A DNA stretch of 64,000 bases from Torreya grandis (Eukaryota > Streptophyta > Pinopsida > Cupressales > Taxaceae): the NCBI GenBank assembly GCA_037957365.1, contig JARHVA010000122.1, positions 3,607,001 through 3,671,000 of the forward strand. The letters run 5' to 3'. Made by a program: the position numbers and the translations under genes. Each line of letters begins with the position of its first letter. Positions within the stretch are counted from its first letter, which is position 1. The notes below the pieces were generated by a model. The model made no database searches. It was given only the letters and a program-made list of their open reading frames with translations, and had not been told where the DNA came from. Positions 13,490 to 23,820 of this stretch are shown in pieces.

Positions 13490-14200
13490 ATTGTTAGATG
13501 CACCCTTGCATAGCCCTTCTCATTAAAGAAGAACTTAAATGTCTCCTATCCATAATTCAACCCATTGATTATCCCCAATGGATCTCAAACTTCATCCATA
13601 TCACCAAATAAATAAGGGTATTTCATATTTGTGTAGAGTATCATGACCTTAACCTTGCTTTCCCAAAGGATGAATTTCCTTTACTAAGCATTCACTAGCT
13701 TATTGATCTTATAGTTAGACATGAGATGCTATCTCACATGGATAGGGTTTTGGATTACAATCAAATCTTAATTTACCCTAAAGATCAACACAAAACCACC
13801 TTTATCATCCCTTGGGGAACTTTTTTCTATAGGGTCATGCCTTTTGGTCTGAAGAATGCTGGTGCAACGTACTAGTATGTTATGACCTACATCATCCATG
13901 ACCTTATTCAAAAAATCATAGATGACTATGTCGATGACCTTCTTAGGAAATTAAAATTTCATAAATATAATTTATCTATTCTTAATATTATCTTTGAATG
14001 CCTCATCTATTACCATGTTTGCCTTAACCCCAAGAAGTGTATTTTTGGGGTCTTGTCATGAAAGCTCCTTGGATTTATCATCTCCCTTCAAGGAATTAAA
14101 GTCAATCCTACCAAAAACAAAGTAATCCTTGACATGCCTCCTCCCACCCACCTCAAGCAACTTTGGAGATTATAGGGGAAGATCTAATCCATTCATCAAT
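13490..14200 (+). pseudogene. Reverse transcriptase of element A
   Basis: RT copies element RNA into cDNA. The blocks appear in order: YPQWISNFIHITK, FHICVEYHDLNLAFPKDEFPL, MLSHMDRVLDYNQILI, HKTTFIIPWGTFFYRVMPF, GLKNAGATY, then the catalytic DDYVDDLL with YVDD at 13,927-13,938, and NPKKCIFGV followed by KLLGFIISLQGIKV. The catalytic Asp pair is intact, but several stops (for example after ITK and in ATY*YV) disable the gene. Length and order match Ty3/gypsy RT. The same domain in element D (59.99-60.61 kb) is nearly the same in sequence. Confidence 0.92.
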
Positions 14201-14339
14201 TTATCTCTCAACTCTCTGATTGATGTCAACCTTTCTACCACCTTTTGAAGAAAGATGTATCTTTTAATTAGAACAAAGACTATCAAAAGGACTTTGATTC
14301 AATTAAAGAGTACCTTTTATCTCAACCCATCCTCATCCC

Positions 14340-14720
14340 TCCCAAATAATACCAACCTTTTTACCTTTATATTTCCACCATTGACCACTCCTTAGGAGTA
14401 ATACTGACACATCGAGATGAGCATCATAAAGAGCAATCTATTTACTACATAATCCATATACTTATAGAGTATAAAACTAGGTATACCCATACCAAGAAAC
14501 TTTGCCTAACCTTGATATTTTTGGCTACCAAAATTTTCCATTACCTTCTCAACCATACAACCATTGTCATAACCAACATCGACACTCTTAAGGATATGCA
14601 CTCCAATCCAAACTAAAATCAATGTATGGCTAAGTGGCTCATGATTTTAACTGAGTTTGATCTTGAGTTACTCTAGCAAAAGTTAGTTAAAGGGAAAGTC
14701 ATTATTGATAAACTAGCCGA
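14340..14720 (+). pseudogene. RNase H (first) of element A
   Basis: This domain degrades the RNA strand of the RNA-DNA hybrid. The translation after RT gives LYISTIDHSLGVIL, KEQSIYYIIHILIEYKTRYT and HYLLNHTTIVITNIDTLK, the standard gypsy RNase H blocks (usually ..D..LG..L.Q..., YYLSR.L...E.NY, KL.HYL). Stops are present. It is followed directly by a second RNase H. Confidence 0.85.
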
Positions 14721-14799
14721 AGCACCCTTAGCAAGAAATCAACCTTCTCCTCTTGAGTTTCTCAAGGAATCCATCATAACCCTTTCTCAATATGACATC

Positions 14800-15185
14800 A
14801 CCTATCAAGTGACCATGTTCTTTGATGGATTAAAGTGTCAACATGGTAGGGGATATAGTATTATCCTTATCCCCCTTGATGGTGAACCTATTCCTTTAAC
14901 TTTCAAGCTATATTTTGATTTTACCAATAATATGGTTGAATTTAAAGCCCTAGTGATAGGTATCCAAACTAAATTATCCTTACGAGTCAAAACAATCAGC
15001 ATCTTTAGTGACTCTCAACTCATGGTCAATCAAATCAATGGATTTTACTAGTATAAGAATGATGTTTTACAGTAGTATAAACAACTAGTGGATGTAATAT
15101 TGATGTAATTTGATCACTACCTTATCCAAGCCACTTCATGATATATGAAAAAGTTTGATCACTAGCATAAAGAGTAGCATAATAC
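14800..15185 (+). pseudogene. Archaeal-type RNase H (aRH) of element A, truncated element end
   Basis: This second RNase H is diagnostic of the Tat lineage. Visible blocks are MFFDGLKCQHGRGYSIILI (first Asp), NMVEFKALVIGI (Glu) and IFSDSQLMVNQING (second Asp), in one open frame 14,809-15,051. After TAG stops, FDHYLIQATS and YMKKFDH resemble the end of the domain. At about 15.19 kb homology passes to the element B type, so tether and integrase are lost. Confidence 0.87.
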
Positions 15186-15189
15186 ATAT

Positions 15190-17271
15190 ACTTATAGATT
15201 ATATTATTGGTTATTACAACATTGGTTACAATTGCCTTATAGATCAATTTGAATATATTTATTATCCTTATATGGTTTTTGAGGATGATTAATTTAGTAT
15301 AAACACAAGTTATCCTAGTATATTTTATGAGGATTGTGCTACCTTTCACCATCCTATTATTACCACCCAACATAGCCATTATATTGACTTTCTACATCTC
15401 ATAAGTGCAGATCGAGACCAGTAGAATCACACTTTGTTAAACTGCATCTATGGTGACATATCATTTGTAGAATATCAAGGGGACCAAGAACAAAATCATT
15501 CAAAAGAAGAATGATATCCTAGTGAAACCTTTTTAAGGGCACTAAGGGTTAAGCAAAGATCAAACTAGGCATCTTTTAGTGACACCTTTTTGAAGGTGCT
15601 AGAAGACAATCAAAGTCAAATGTTAACATCTCTTTGTGAAACCTTCTCAGAGGCACTATGGGATGATCAAAATAAATTCATTAGTGAAAATCTCATCGAG
15701 GCACCAATAGTTAAGAAAAAAGGTTATTCATTATTTACTGAAGATAATATCAAAATATCTTCCAATCTATAGTATAATCAGATGGTAGCTACTCTCAAGA
15801 TCAAGAAATAGAACAATCTGATAGTCCTATCGAGAGCATCTTTAGAGGTATTTAGCCTTAAAAAAACCAAAATTATGTTGAATCCAAGATCAATAACATT
15901 ATGTGTGACTAAAAGTCCCAATATACATTTGTTTCTCATTCATTATACATTCCATTATCACCCACCTATATATTACCCACTTATCTCATTTATCTTACCA
16001 TTATTTACCATCACTGGCAACACTTTTATTTATCAAGGTTATAAGGATATCTTGTCTCAATGTTTTAAGGAAGTAGAATCAATGATATATGAAGATCATG
16101 AACACATTATTGAGATCCAGATCAACAACAAGTTCTTAATAGAGCAGTTGATCCAAAAGGGTGTTGGATAGAAACTTATATAGCTGATCATTTTTGTTGA
16201 CTCACATATTGACTAGGATATGCATTTCCCTATTAGTAAGAACAAAAAAATAATTTTTCATCTACCATTCACCCAAAATAGATTCCAATCTATGGTATAA
16301 TAAGATGGTAGCTACTCTCAAGATCAAGAAATAGAACAATCTGATAGTCCTATCGAGAGCATCTTTAGAGGTATTTAGCCCTACCACAACCAAAATTATG
16401 TTGAATCCAACATCAATAACATTATGTGTGACTAAAAGTCCCAATATCCATTTGTTTATCATTCATTATACATTCCATTATCACCCACCTATTTATTACC
16501 CACTTATCACATTTATCCTACCATTATTTACCATCACTGGCAACACTTTTATTTATCAAAGTTATAAGGATATCTTGTCTCAATGTTTGAAGGAAGTAGA
16601 ATCAATGATATATGAAGATCATGAACACATTATTGAGATCCAGATCAACAAAAAGTTCTTAATAGAGTATTTTATCCAAAAGGGTTTTGGATAGAAACTT
16701 ATATAGTTGATCATTTTTTTTGACTCACATATTGACTAGGATATGCATTTCCCTGTTAGTAAGAGCAACAAAATAATTTTTCATCTACCATTCACCCATT
16801 TTCCATTACCATGTCTTGTCTCTTAGGGATAACCCTATAGACCCTTTTTAGGCATTATTATACCATTGAGATCCATGAACCATGCCATTTAAACTACATT
16901 GACTTGAGGTCCTTTAAGACTATGTAGGCAATGCTCAAAATATTTTATCATGATCACATTTTCTCTACTGGAGTACTTATTATCTTCTCTTTGGAGACCC
17001 TGTTCTAGTGGTGCTTCCCTTCTTGAAGTATAATGTTCTCTCTTTTCCTCTAGTTTCAATATCTCCACACTAATTCCCATGATGGTAATATTTTAGTGTG
17101 TAACTTGTCTTAGGATTGATTAATGTCATAAGTGTGCAACTTGTACCCTCAAATTAGGGACATTTAAAGTGTGTCCCTTACATTTATGGATTGTATCTTT
17201 CCCATTCCCCCTATCGCTGGGGCCTATTATACTCTTAATTATATTTTGATCATTGATGGTAATCACGTGTG
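15190..17271 (+). mobile_element. 3' internal fragment of a second B-type element
   Basis: From about 15,196 the sequence is collinear with 21,262-22,500 in element B: same unknown ORF (15,590-15,772 and 15,875-16,171 are in one frame), same CTTGAGGTCCTTT segment. At about 16,938 it jumps to sequence matching 25,086-25,410, so the middle of the B 3' region (hairpin motifs and 690-bp duplication) is deleted. It then meets an LTR at 17,272. It carries its own 523-bp tandem duplication. Confidence 0.8.
15760..16798 (+). repeat. 523-bp tandem duplication (two copies)
   Basis: Unit 1 is about 15,760-16,282 and unit 2 about 16,283-16,798, offset exactly 523 bp (for example TCCAATCTAT at 15,761 and the matching TCCAATC at 16,284; frames at 15,875 and 16,398). 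The units are nearly identical. The homologous locus at about 21.85-22.36 kb has one copy, so the duplication is local. The junction (CAAAATA at both ends) suggests a short-homology origin. 523 is not a multiple of three, so the ORF shifts frame between units. Confidence 0.95.
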
Positions 17272-18262
17272 CCAACTAACTTTGATCAGATCATTTCGAG
17301 TCAAAATGATAATTTTGCCATTTAGTACTCTAAATCACTCTTTTCTTCTAATTCACTGGTACACATGATGTACCTTTGTTATTTGGCATTTGTAACATCC
17401 TAAATGGGAATACATCTCCAACACATATAACATCACCTTCTAGTTCCTCTTTATTCAAATTATGATCCAGTAATATAACTTTCTGACCATTTTGATTAAT
17501 TATGCACCAATTTCCAAAGAATTGCACTAAACATGATTAAACTTACTTAAGCTAATTAATCCAATTTACGAGATTAAGTAAGAATTCCATAGATATTTTT
17601 GAATATCTCATTATTAGAAATTTATTTTGAATATCTGCATCTCCTAATGCCATCATCTATAGGATGGCATCCATCAAGCCATAAGTGCATAAAATATCAA
17701 AATTATGGGTCACCCATGCCTAGTTAATGCCTCCCATGCCTCTTTAATGATAATTTATCTTGAGGATATTTATAAGTTTAATTACAAATATTAGGATTAT
17801 CCATGGCCACACATATCAATCTTGAGATGGATGGTCCTGACCAATCTCAAAAATCTATAAATAAAGAGGCCATGGACATGAATTTTAAGATTGATTTATG
17901 AAAAGTTATTATGAAGAATTATCTCCAAAATCCTTTACAATAGACCATTAAAATTCGTTACAAGCTTCATTGATAGGCTAGTTTAGTGATTTGGAATCAT
18001 AAGCCTAGGTTTTATAGAATGTTCTTGAGACATTGGAGGAGTTTACCACCTTTGTTGACAAAGACAAGGATGTTTGATCAAGGGAAAACATGCTTTTGAG
18101 CCACATGGATATGGTGAATCCATTTGGGAAGGTAATATTATGTTTATTTCTTTTTATCCTTTTTAATTCTCATAGGAATATATAGGCTTAGTTAGTTAGT
18201 TCTTTATGCTTTTTTCATGATTTATAGACTAATTTTTGACTTACTTTGTAATCCTCTCTACA
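17272..18262 (+). mobile_element. LTR of element B, 5'-truncated
   Basis: Collinear with the LTRs of element C (33,794-34,993; 48,697-49,888) and the right LTR at 25,626. The first ~175 bp are missing: CCAACTAACTTTGATCAG here corresponds to LTR position about 175. It ends in CTCTACA at 18,262, followed by a primer-binding-like motif. A TATA box and the conserved AGAGGCCATG downstream of it are present. Confidence 0.85.
17856..17863 (+). promoter_or_regulatory. LTR TATA box (TATAAATA)
   Basis: TATAAATA followed by AAGAGGCCATGGACAT sits at the same place in the element C 5' LTR (34,563-34,570). Presumed RNA polymerase II promoter for the retrotransposon transcript, by position and conservation. 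Confidence 0.65.
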
Positions 18263-18264
18263 TC

Positions 18265-18284
18265 TTGGCATGCCCGGTGGGACC
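18265..18284 (+). other. Primer-binding-site-like motif after the LTR
   Basis: GGCATGCCCGGTGGGACC begins a few bases after the LTR terminal CA and starts with the TTGG/TGG expected opposite a tRNA CCA end. It resembles the GC-rich box found after the 5' LTR in many Tat-lineage elements. I do not assign the tRNA. In element C the same place has a worn version (TTGATGGGACT). Confidence 0.55.
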
Positions 18285-20184
18285 AAACACATCCCACACA
18301 TGAATAAGATCATTTTTTAACTTTAAGATGTTCATTTGGACATTAAAACTCTTGCAATTTGATTTTATAACTTTGTTCTACCATTTTTCTTTGTCACAAG
18401 TTTACACAAAAACTATCATCGGTTAGTAAAACCATCATCGATTGGCATAGCCATTGTTGGTCATTGTTGGTATAACTGTTGTTGATTAGATGACCATCAT
18501 CAATTTATAGAACTTCGATCACTATATTTTTCTTAAAAACACAAACCCAAAAGCTCTTTTGTTCAAGTTCATTATTTCAAACCCAAAGTAGCTTCAAGGC
18601 TAAAGGACATATTAACATTTTTGTTGCAAGACCAAGCTTGAAATTTGATAAAAAATGGTTTAGATCACCTTGTGCATGATTTAAAATGGAATAGGAATGT
18701 TATTTTGGTGTTTAAAGTAACATTTAAATGCTTAAGTGAGTTTTTTTAGTATGTTTTTCAAAGTTTGCATATAAAACCAAGGGGTCAAATGAACACCACC
18801 TCATTTTCCATTTGGGATTAAAATTGAACTCACCTTTCCAAGATTTTTGTATTCACTTATTTTTTTAAATTAGATTTTTATTTGGAAAAAAGAGGGGTGT
18901 TGCGTGTATGTTCTTCCATTTGTCCCCTTTAGGGAACCCTTGGAATCAAAAACAACATTACTATTACAAATAGCCTAGTTTAAGGCTTAGAAAAAAAGTC
19001 ATCTAAAGTACTCCCCAAAAACTCATCAAATTTTGGGTTATTTTGAAAATGACCCTAAAGTCTTTCTATTTTATGATTTCTTTATTTTTATGCAAACTTG
19101 GCTTGCGAGGAGGACATCAATACCTCCCATGATTTATTTTGGGAAGCTTTGACCTAGGGTTTCACCTCTCGACAATAACTTCATTTGTCTCCTAATTAGA
19201 GTTACACATGGGATGTATCTACATTTGGATATCACACTACACTAAGCGAACAATAGGATGTAGTGGTTGTAAAAAGGATAAGACCTTTTTACAACTAGCC
19301 AATGATGTGGTCACCTAATTTTTGTGTTTGTCTTTTACATCATTTGACATGAAATTCATTGTGTAATTGATTCCCATAGAATGATTGAAAAATAATTAGT
19401 TTTAGTCAACCCCATTTTTCCATACCCTTGTTAGTATTTAGACAATTATACTTAGTGTATTTTGGTCATTATTTGCTTGGTATGATTTGAGGCTAAAACT
19501 TGTTTGTTTATTCATAAGCCATGTCAAAATCATGTATTTGAGTTAAGAAGGGTAGCGTTATGCTTCCAAAATCATGTCAAATCTTTTTTTCCTTTGAGTC
19601 TTTGAAACATGACAATTGACCACATCATTTGAGCATGCTTACACCATTAGGCTACTCAATTTGTTTCAAGAAATTATTTATCATTGTATCAAAAAACATT
19701 TGTTTCAAACCATGTCATATATACCATTTGGACATTGTGTATGTGTTATTATGTTTTCCACTCTTGTCTAACTTGTTTGGTCCAATCCTAGTCTTCAACA
19801 TTGCATTTTCAATTAACCTTGTCAAGTTTGGATCCAAACATTGATTGATTTCTATTTAGGCCTCATATATTTTTATTTTGAGTTTAATAGCTTTGGTTAA
19901 ATGATTACCCAATTTTTAACACTATTTATTGTTTGTTTGTTTGAGTGCCTATCCTCATCAAATTTTTGTGACTTTGTTTGGGAAAACACAACCTTTATTC
20001 AAAAACCTTTGATGTTAGACATTTGACATTTGGTTGTTTTATGCCAAATCTTAGCACAAACTACTTTTGAGATGAAACTTCACCTCAACCAAGGTTGAAC
20101 CTTTTTTCTTTTAAATATCACTTTTCAAAGTTTGTAGAACTTTAAGTCTTTTTGTTTTTAGAGCTTTCTTCATTAAATGTAGAT
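18285..20184 (+). other. 5' leader of element B with ATCGGTTAG-type repeats
   Basis: Homologous to the element C leader (for example CATCCCACACATGA, AACACCACCTCATTTTCCATT, the GTGTATG..TTCCATTTG block). At 18,410-18,520 there are worn units such as CATCGGTTAG, CATCGATTGG and TTGTTGGTCA, matching 35,130-35,330. A 71-codon frame at 19,629 shows no domain. The second half is diverged from C. Confidence 0.75.
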
Positions 20185-22275
20185 ATGTCTAGCTACACTT
20201 ATGGTGCATTCATGGATAATATAAATTATGATATAATGGTAGCACAAAATGACTTTTATGACTTTAGTCAAGACCCCTATGGTGAAAATATGGTTTTTGA
20301 GATAGATTTATATTCACCTCACAAAAATCAATCATGGAAACATAATCAATATCTAACTTATGATCCAACTAACTATTAGAATGATTAGGTTTATCAAGAA
20401 AACTTGGATGCTTTGGCTGTAAGTAATCAAACTCCACAATGTACCAAGATCACCATTTTAGGACTTCCTCCTTTGGTTTTCATGAGCAATCAAACTAAGA
20501 AGCATCCAGTCATCACCATTTTAAGATCTCCTCTTTTGGTTTGCACAAGCAACCAAACTAAGAAGCATCTAGTTGTTACCATTCTTTGCCCATCACTAGT
20601 TTTTTATGAACCTATTATTGAAGAACCTCTATTTGATGAACCAATTGTTTTTAATCCCTTATTAAATAGTTTAATCTTTGGAGATTCCATTATTGAACCA
20701 CAAACCATCGTTCTTGCTAAACCAAATGTTCCCCACTTTAGAAATTATATGTCGATCTTTGAGCCTAAAAAAGAACCATTACCTATTTAAAATCCATCTT
20801 ATGAGGATCAAAATGTGTTAAAAATTTATCTTTTGGAACCAATTTTGAACCAAAACAAACATGTTATTATTGAAACACCCATTTGTGACAAGATAAACTA
20901 GAGTTGTCTCTTGATCTTTTCCCACTCATTGAGGAGTCTCACTTTGATAGACACAATTTTATCGAGATGCCCCTTGAGCAATTCCCTCTTTTTGAGAGGC
21001 TTCACTTAGACGAGTCAGTCTATGTTGAAGCCTTCCAAGATGAATCAATTTTTATTTAGCCCATTATGCCATCACAGGGCATTACTTATCAAAAATTTAG
21101 CATTCAATAGAACATTATCAAAACAACCATATCAGATGAAGAATCAATATTAGATTCAGGTTCCATTTTTAAATTGATATTGGATTTAGCATATAAAATA
21201 GAATCAACATCATTTATGACATTGGATTCAGAGTCCCTTACTTTGGAATCATAGTAGAAAATAGATTATAGTATTGATTGTTACAACATTGGTTATAATT
21301 GCCTTGTAGATCAATTTGAATATATTTGTGATCCTTCTATAGTTTTTGGAAGATGATTACTTCAGCATCGACACAATTTCTCCTAGTATCTTATATGAGG
21401 ATTGTGTTTCCTTTCACGATCCCATTATTACGACCTAACATAGCCATTATATTGACATTCCACCTCCTATAAGTGTCGATCGAGACCAACAGAATCACAC
21501 TTTGTTGAACTGCATCCATGGTGACATATCATTTATAAAATATTAGGGGGACCAAGACCGCATTCATTCATTTAGAAGAACAATCTCCTAATGAAACCTT
21601 TTTGGGGGCACTAGGGGATAAGCAAAGATCAAACTTCACATCTTTTAGTGACACCTTTTTGAAGGTGCTAGAAGATAATCAAATTCAAATGTTAACATCT
21701 CTTTGTGAAACCTTCTCGGAGGAACTATGGAATGATTAGAAAAAACTCATTAGTAAAAACCTAATCGAGGCACCAATAGCTGAACACAAAAGCTCTTCAT
21801 TATTTACTAAAGATAATATCAAAGATAAAATCAAAATAGCTTCTAATCTATATCATAATCAGATGGTAGCTACTCTCAAGATCAAGCAACAAAATAATTT
21901 GATGGTCTTATTGAGAGCATCTTCATAGGTCTTTGGCCCTAACACAACCAAAATTATGTCAAATCTGACATCAACAACATTACGTGTGACTGAAAGTCCT
22001 AATCTCCATTTGTTTCCCATTTATTATACATTCCATTATCACCCACCTATTTATTACCCACTTATCACATTTATCCTACCATTATTTACCATCAATGGCA
22101 ACACTTTCCTCTATTAAGGTTATAAGGATGTCTTTTCTTGACATTTGATGGAAGGAGAATCAACAATCTATGAAGATCATGAACACATTATTGAGATCCA
22201 GATTAGTAATAAGTTCTTAACAGAGTAGTTGTTCCAAAAGGGTGTTGGATAACAACTTATATAGCTAATTATTTT
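20185..22275 (+). pseudogene. Unrecognised ORF of element B (decayed, up to ~690 codons)
   Basis: I do not recognise this protein. The likely start is the ATG at 20,185 (MSSYTYGAFMDN), aligned with the element C first ORF at 37,671 (both then have DPY..N...E.D.Y). The frame is open to 20,790 apart from stops at 20,380 and 20,395. Beyond, single stops and frameshifts interrupt an acidic sequence (EDDYFSIDTISPSILYEDC) and a more conserved part rich in His/Tyr/Pro (YTFHYHPPIYYPLITFILP, IYEDHEHIIEIQI). The latter is preserved in the fragments at 15.6-16.7 kb in matching frame, so it was once protein-coding. No protease, RT or zinc motif is visible. It could be a divergent gag tail or a captured gene. 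Confidence 0.6.
20449..20600 (+). repeat. 63-bp (21-codon) tandem repeat inside the element B ORF
   Basis: Starts at 20,449, 20,512 and 20,575 (partial). Each unit encodes about ITILGLPPLVFMSNQTKKHPV, keeping frame. The third unit decays after about 25 bp. Confidence 0.85.
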
Positions 22276-22534
22276 TTTTGTCTCACATATTTACTAGGAT
22301 GTGCATCTTCCTATTAACAAGAGAAATAAAACCATTTTTCATCTACCATTCACCCATTTGCCATTATCATGCCTCATCTCTTGGAGACAACCCTATAGAC
22401 CCTTTTAAGGCACTATTATACCATTAAGATCCATGAACTATGCTATTTGAACTACGTTGACTTGAGGTCCTTTGGGATTATGTAGGTAGTGCTCAATTTT
22501 GATTGAGGTCAACTCGGTTACCCCTCTCCCATAC

Positions 22535-22622
22535 TCTCACCATTTTGTGAGAAATTATTAAGTTTGAACACTCTCACCATTTTATGAGCAACCTAAGCTA
22601 ATGCTCTCATTGTTTTGTGAGA
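22535..22622 (+). repeat. Three CTCAC-(6 nt)-GTGAG hairpin motifs
   Basis: Copies at 22,535-22,552 (TCTCAC cattttGTGAGA), 22,573-22,588 (CTCAC..ATGAG) and 22,605-22,622 (TCTCAT tgtttt GTGAGA), each with a 6-nt loop. Further copies lie at about 23,242-23,261 and 23,279-23,294 and in element C at 47,110-47,125 and 47,142-47,157. Confidence 0.7.
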
Positions 22623-22907
22623 AATATGATTCAATCATTGTTTGGGGCCAACCTTATTGCCACTATATCCAATTTTCTTTTGATAATTTTATTATACCAT
22701 TTCTTTACTATTGACCTAGGAATGTTTTTAGTCATCCTATTTATCCCATTTTGATCTTGGTTCCTTTGGTTCATCTTGCACCTTTTGCGAGGGGATTCTG
22801 ATCCAGTTTCAATAGTTTTTGAATTTAGTGTTGAATGACAGTCTATGAACATAGTGTGACATTTAATATGGCAAGTTATCTTTCATCTATAATCTTATTT
22901 GGTATCC

Positions 22908-22980
22908 TTGATTATAACCACTTATGGGCAAATAAATATTGTTTTGGTACCCCTGATTGTAACCACCTTTGGGTAAATCA
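22908..22980 (+). repeat. Two copies of the 17-nt-loop hairpin (element B)
   Basis: 22,908-22,936 (TTGATT, loop ATAACCACTTATGGGCA, AATAAA: one mismatch) and 22,954-22,980 (TGATT, loop GTAACCACCTTTGGGTA, AATCA). Same loop as the copies in the element C 3' region. Confidence 0.7.
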
Positions 22981-23820
22981 ATATTATGACATTATTTTGT
23001 AATTATAACTAACTTTTATAAAATTAGGTATAATGCATTTTTATCATGCATTATCATATCATTTGGTCATTACTATTATCATTTGTCTTGTCATTCACCT
23101 TTATTTATGATATTTTTGTGACCTAGTTAGTTTCTCATCACCTTTTGTGTGGATAGAATTACTATGACTTGGGATTATTTTGGAGTTATATAAGCCATGA
23201 TCAATTCATGTCAAGGTTAAATTAGTCCCACTTATCATACGTTCTCATCATATTGTAAGAATTTAAAGTTAGTGTGCTCTCACCATTTCATGAGCTAGAC
23301 CGTTCTCTATCTCTTAATCCTCAATCGAGTTGAGATACTTAGAAAATTCTAGAAACATTTATAAAACCATTCAAAAACTCAAAAACATTTTGTGTGTTTA
23401 TTTGATTGTTGTTTGTTGTCTGGTATTTTGTTTTCCTATTTGGTCTTGCTTATTTGTTTTATTTTTTTCCAAGTACATCTTGATGGTCCACATGGATCTT
23501 GATTATTTATATCTTGGTCTCATGTCGTTAAGATGTTCTTACCTTTTTTTAAACATTTTTGTTCCTACTTAAGTCTTGATTGATCATATCTTAATTTCAA
23601 CTTAGGTTCATTTATGTTTATATTTTTCTTTATCTTTGCTTTTTTGTTTAAATGTAAATAATTGTAACTCTAGTTTTGGTCATTGTTTTACCATTATCCT
23701 TAGTTATATATATTCACATTTGAACTAGCTCAATGCAATTGGAATCTTATGTCATTTTAATTTATTTATACTTATGATTCCTAATTTATTTTTCTATAGT
23801 AAGCACTTTGTGCTTAGGTC

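Larger units (their letters stand above)
7924..15190 (+). mobile_element. Element A: truncated Tat-like Ty3/gypsy retrotransposon
   Basis: A decayed gag-pol region reads in the order gag, Cys-His motif, Pro/Thr/Lys linker, second Cys-His-like motif, protease, RT, RNase H, archaeal-type RNase H. Tether and integrase are missing: at about 15.19 kb the sequence switches to a segment homologous to element B (matching from 21.26 kb). Many in-frame TAG and TAA stops and several frameshifts rule out function. The protein fragments match element D (minus strand, 57.6-64 kb) closely, including protease and RNase H, so A and D are one family. No LTR could be assigned. Confidence 0.85.
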
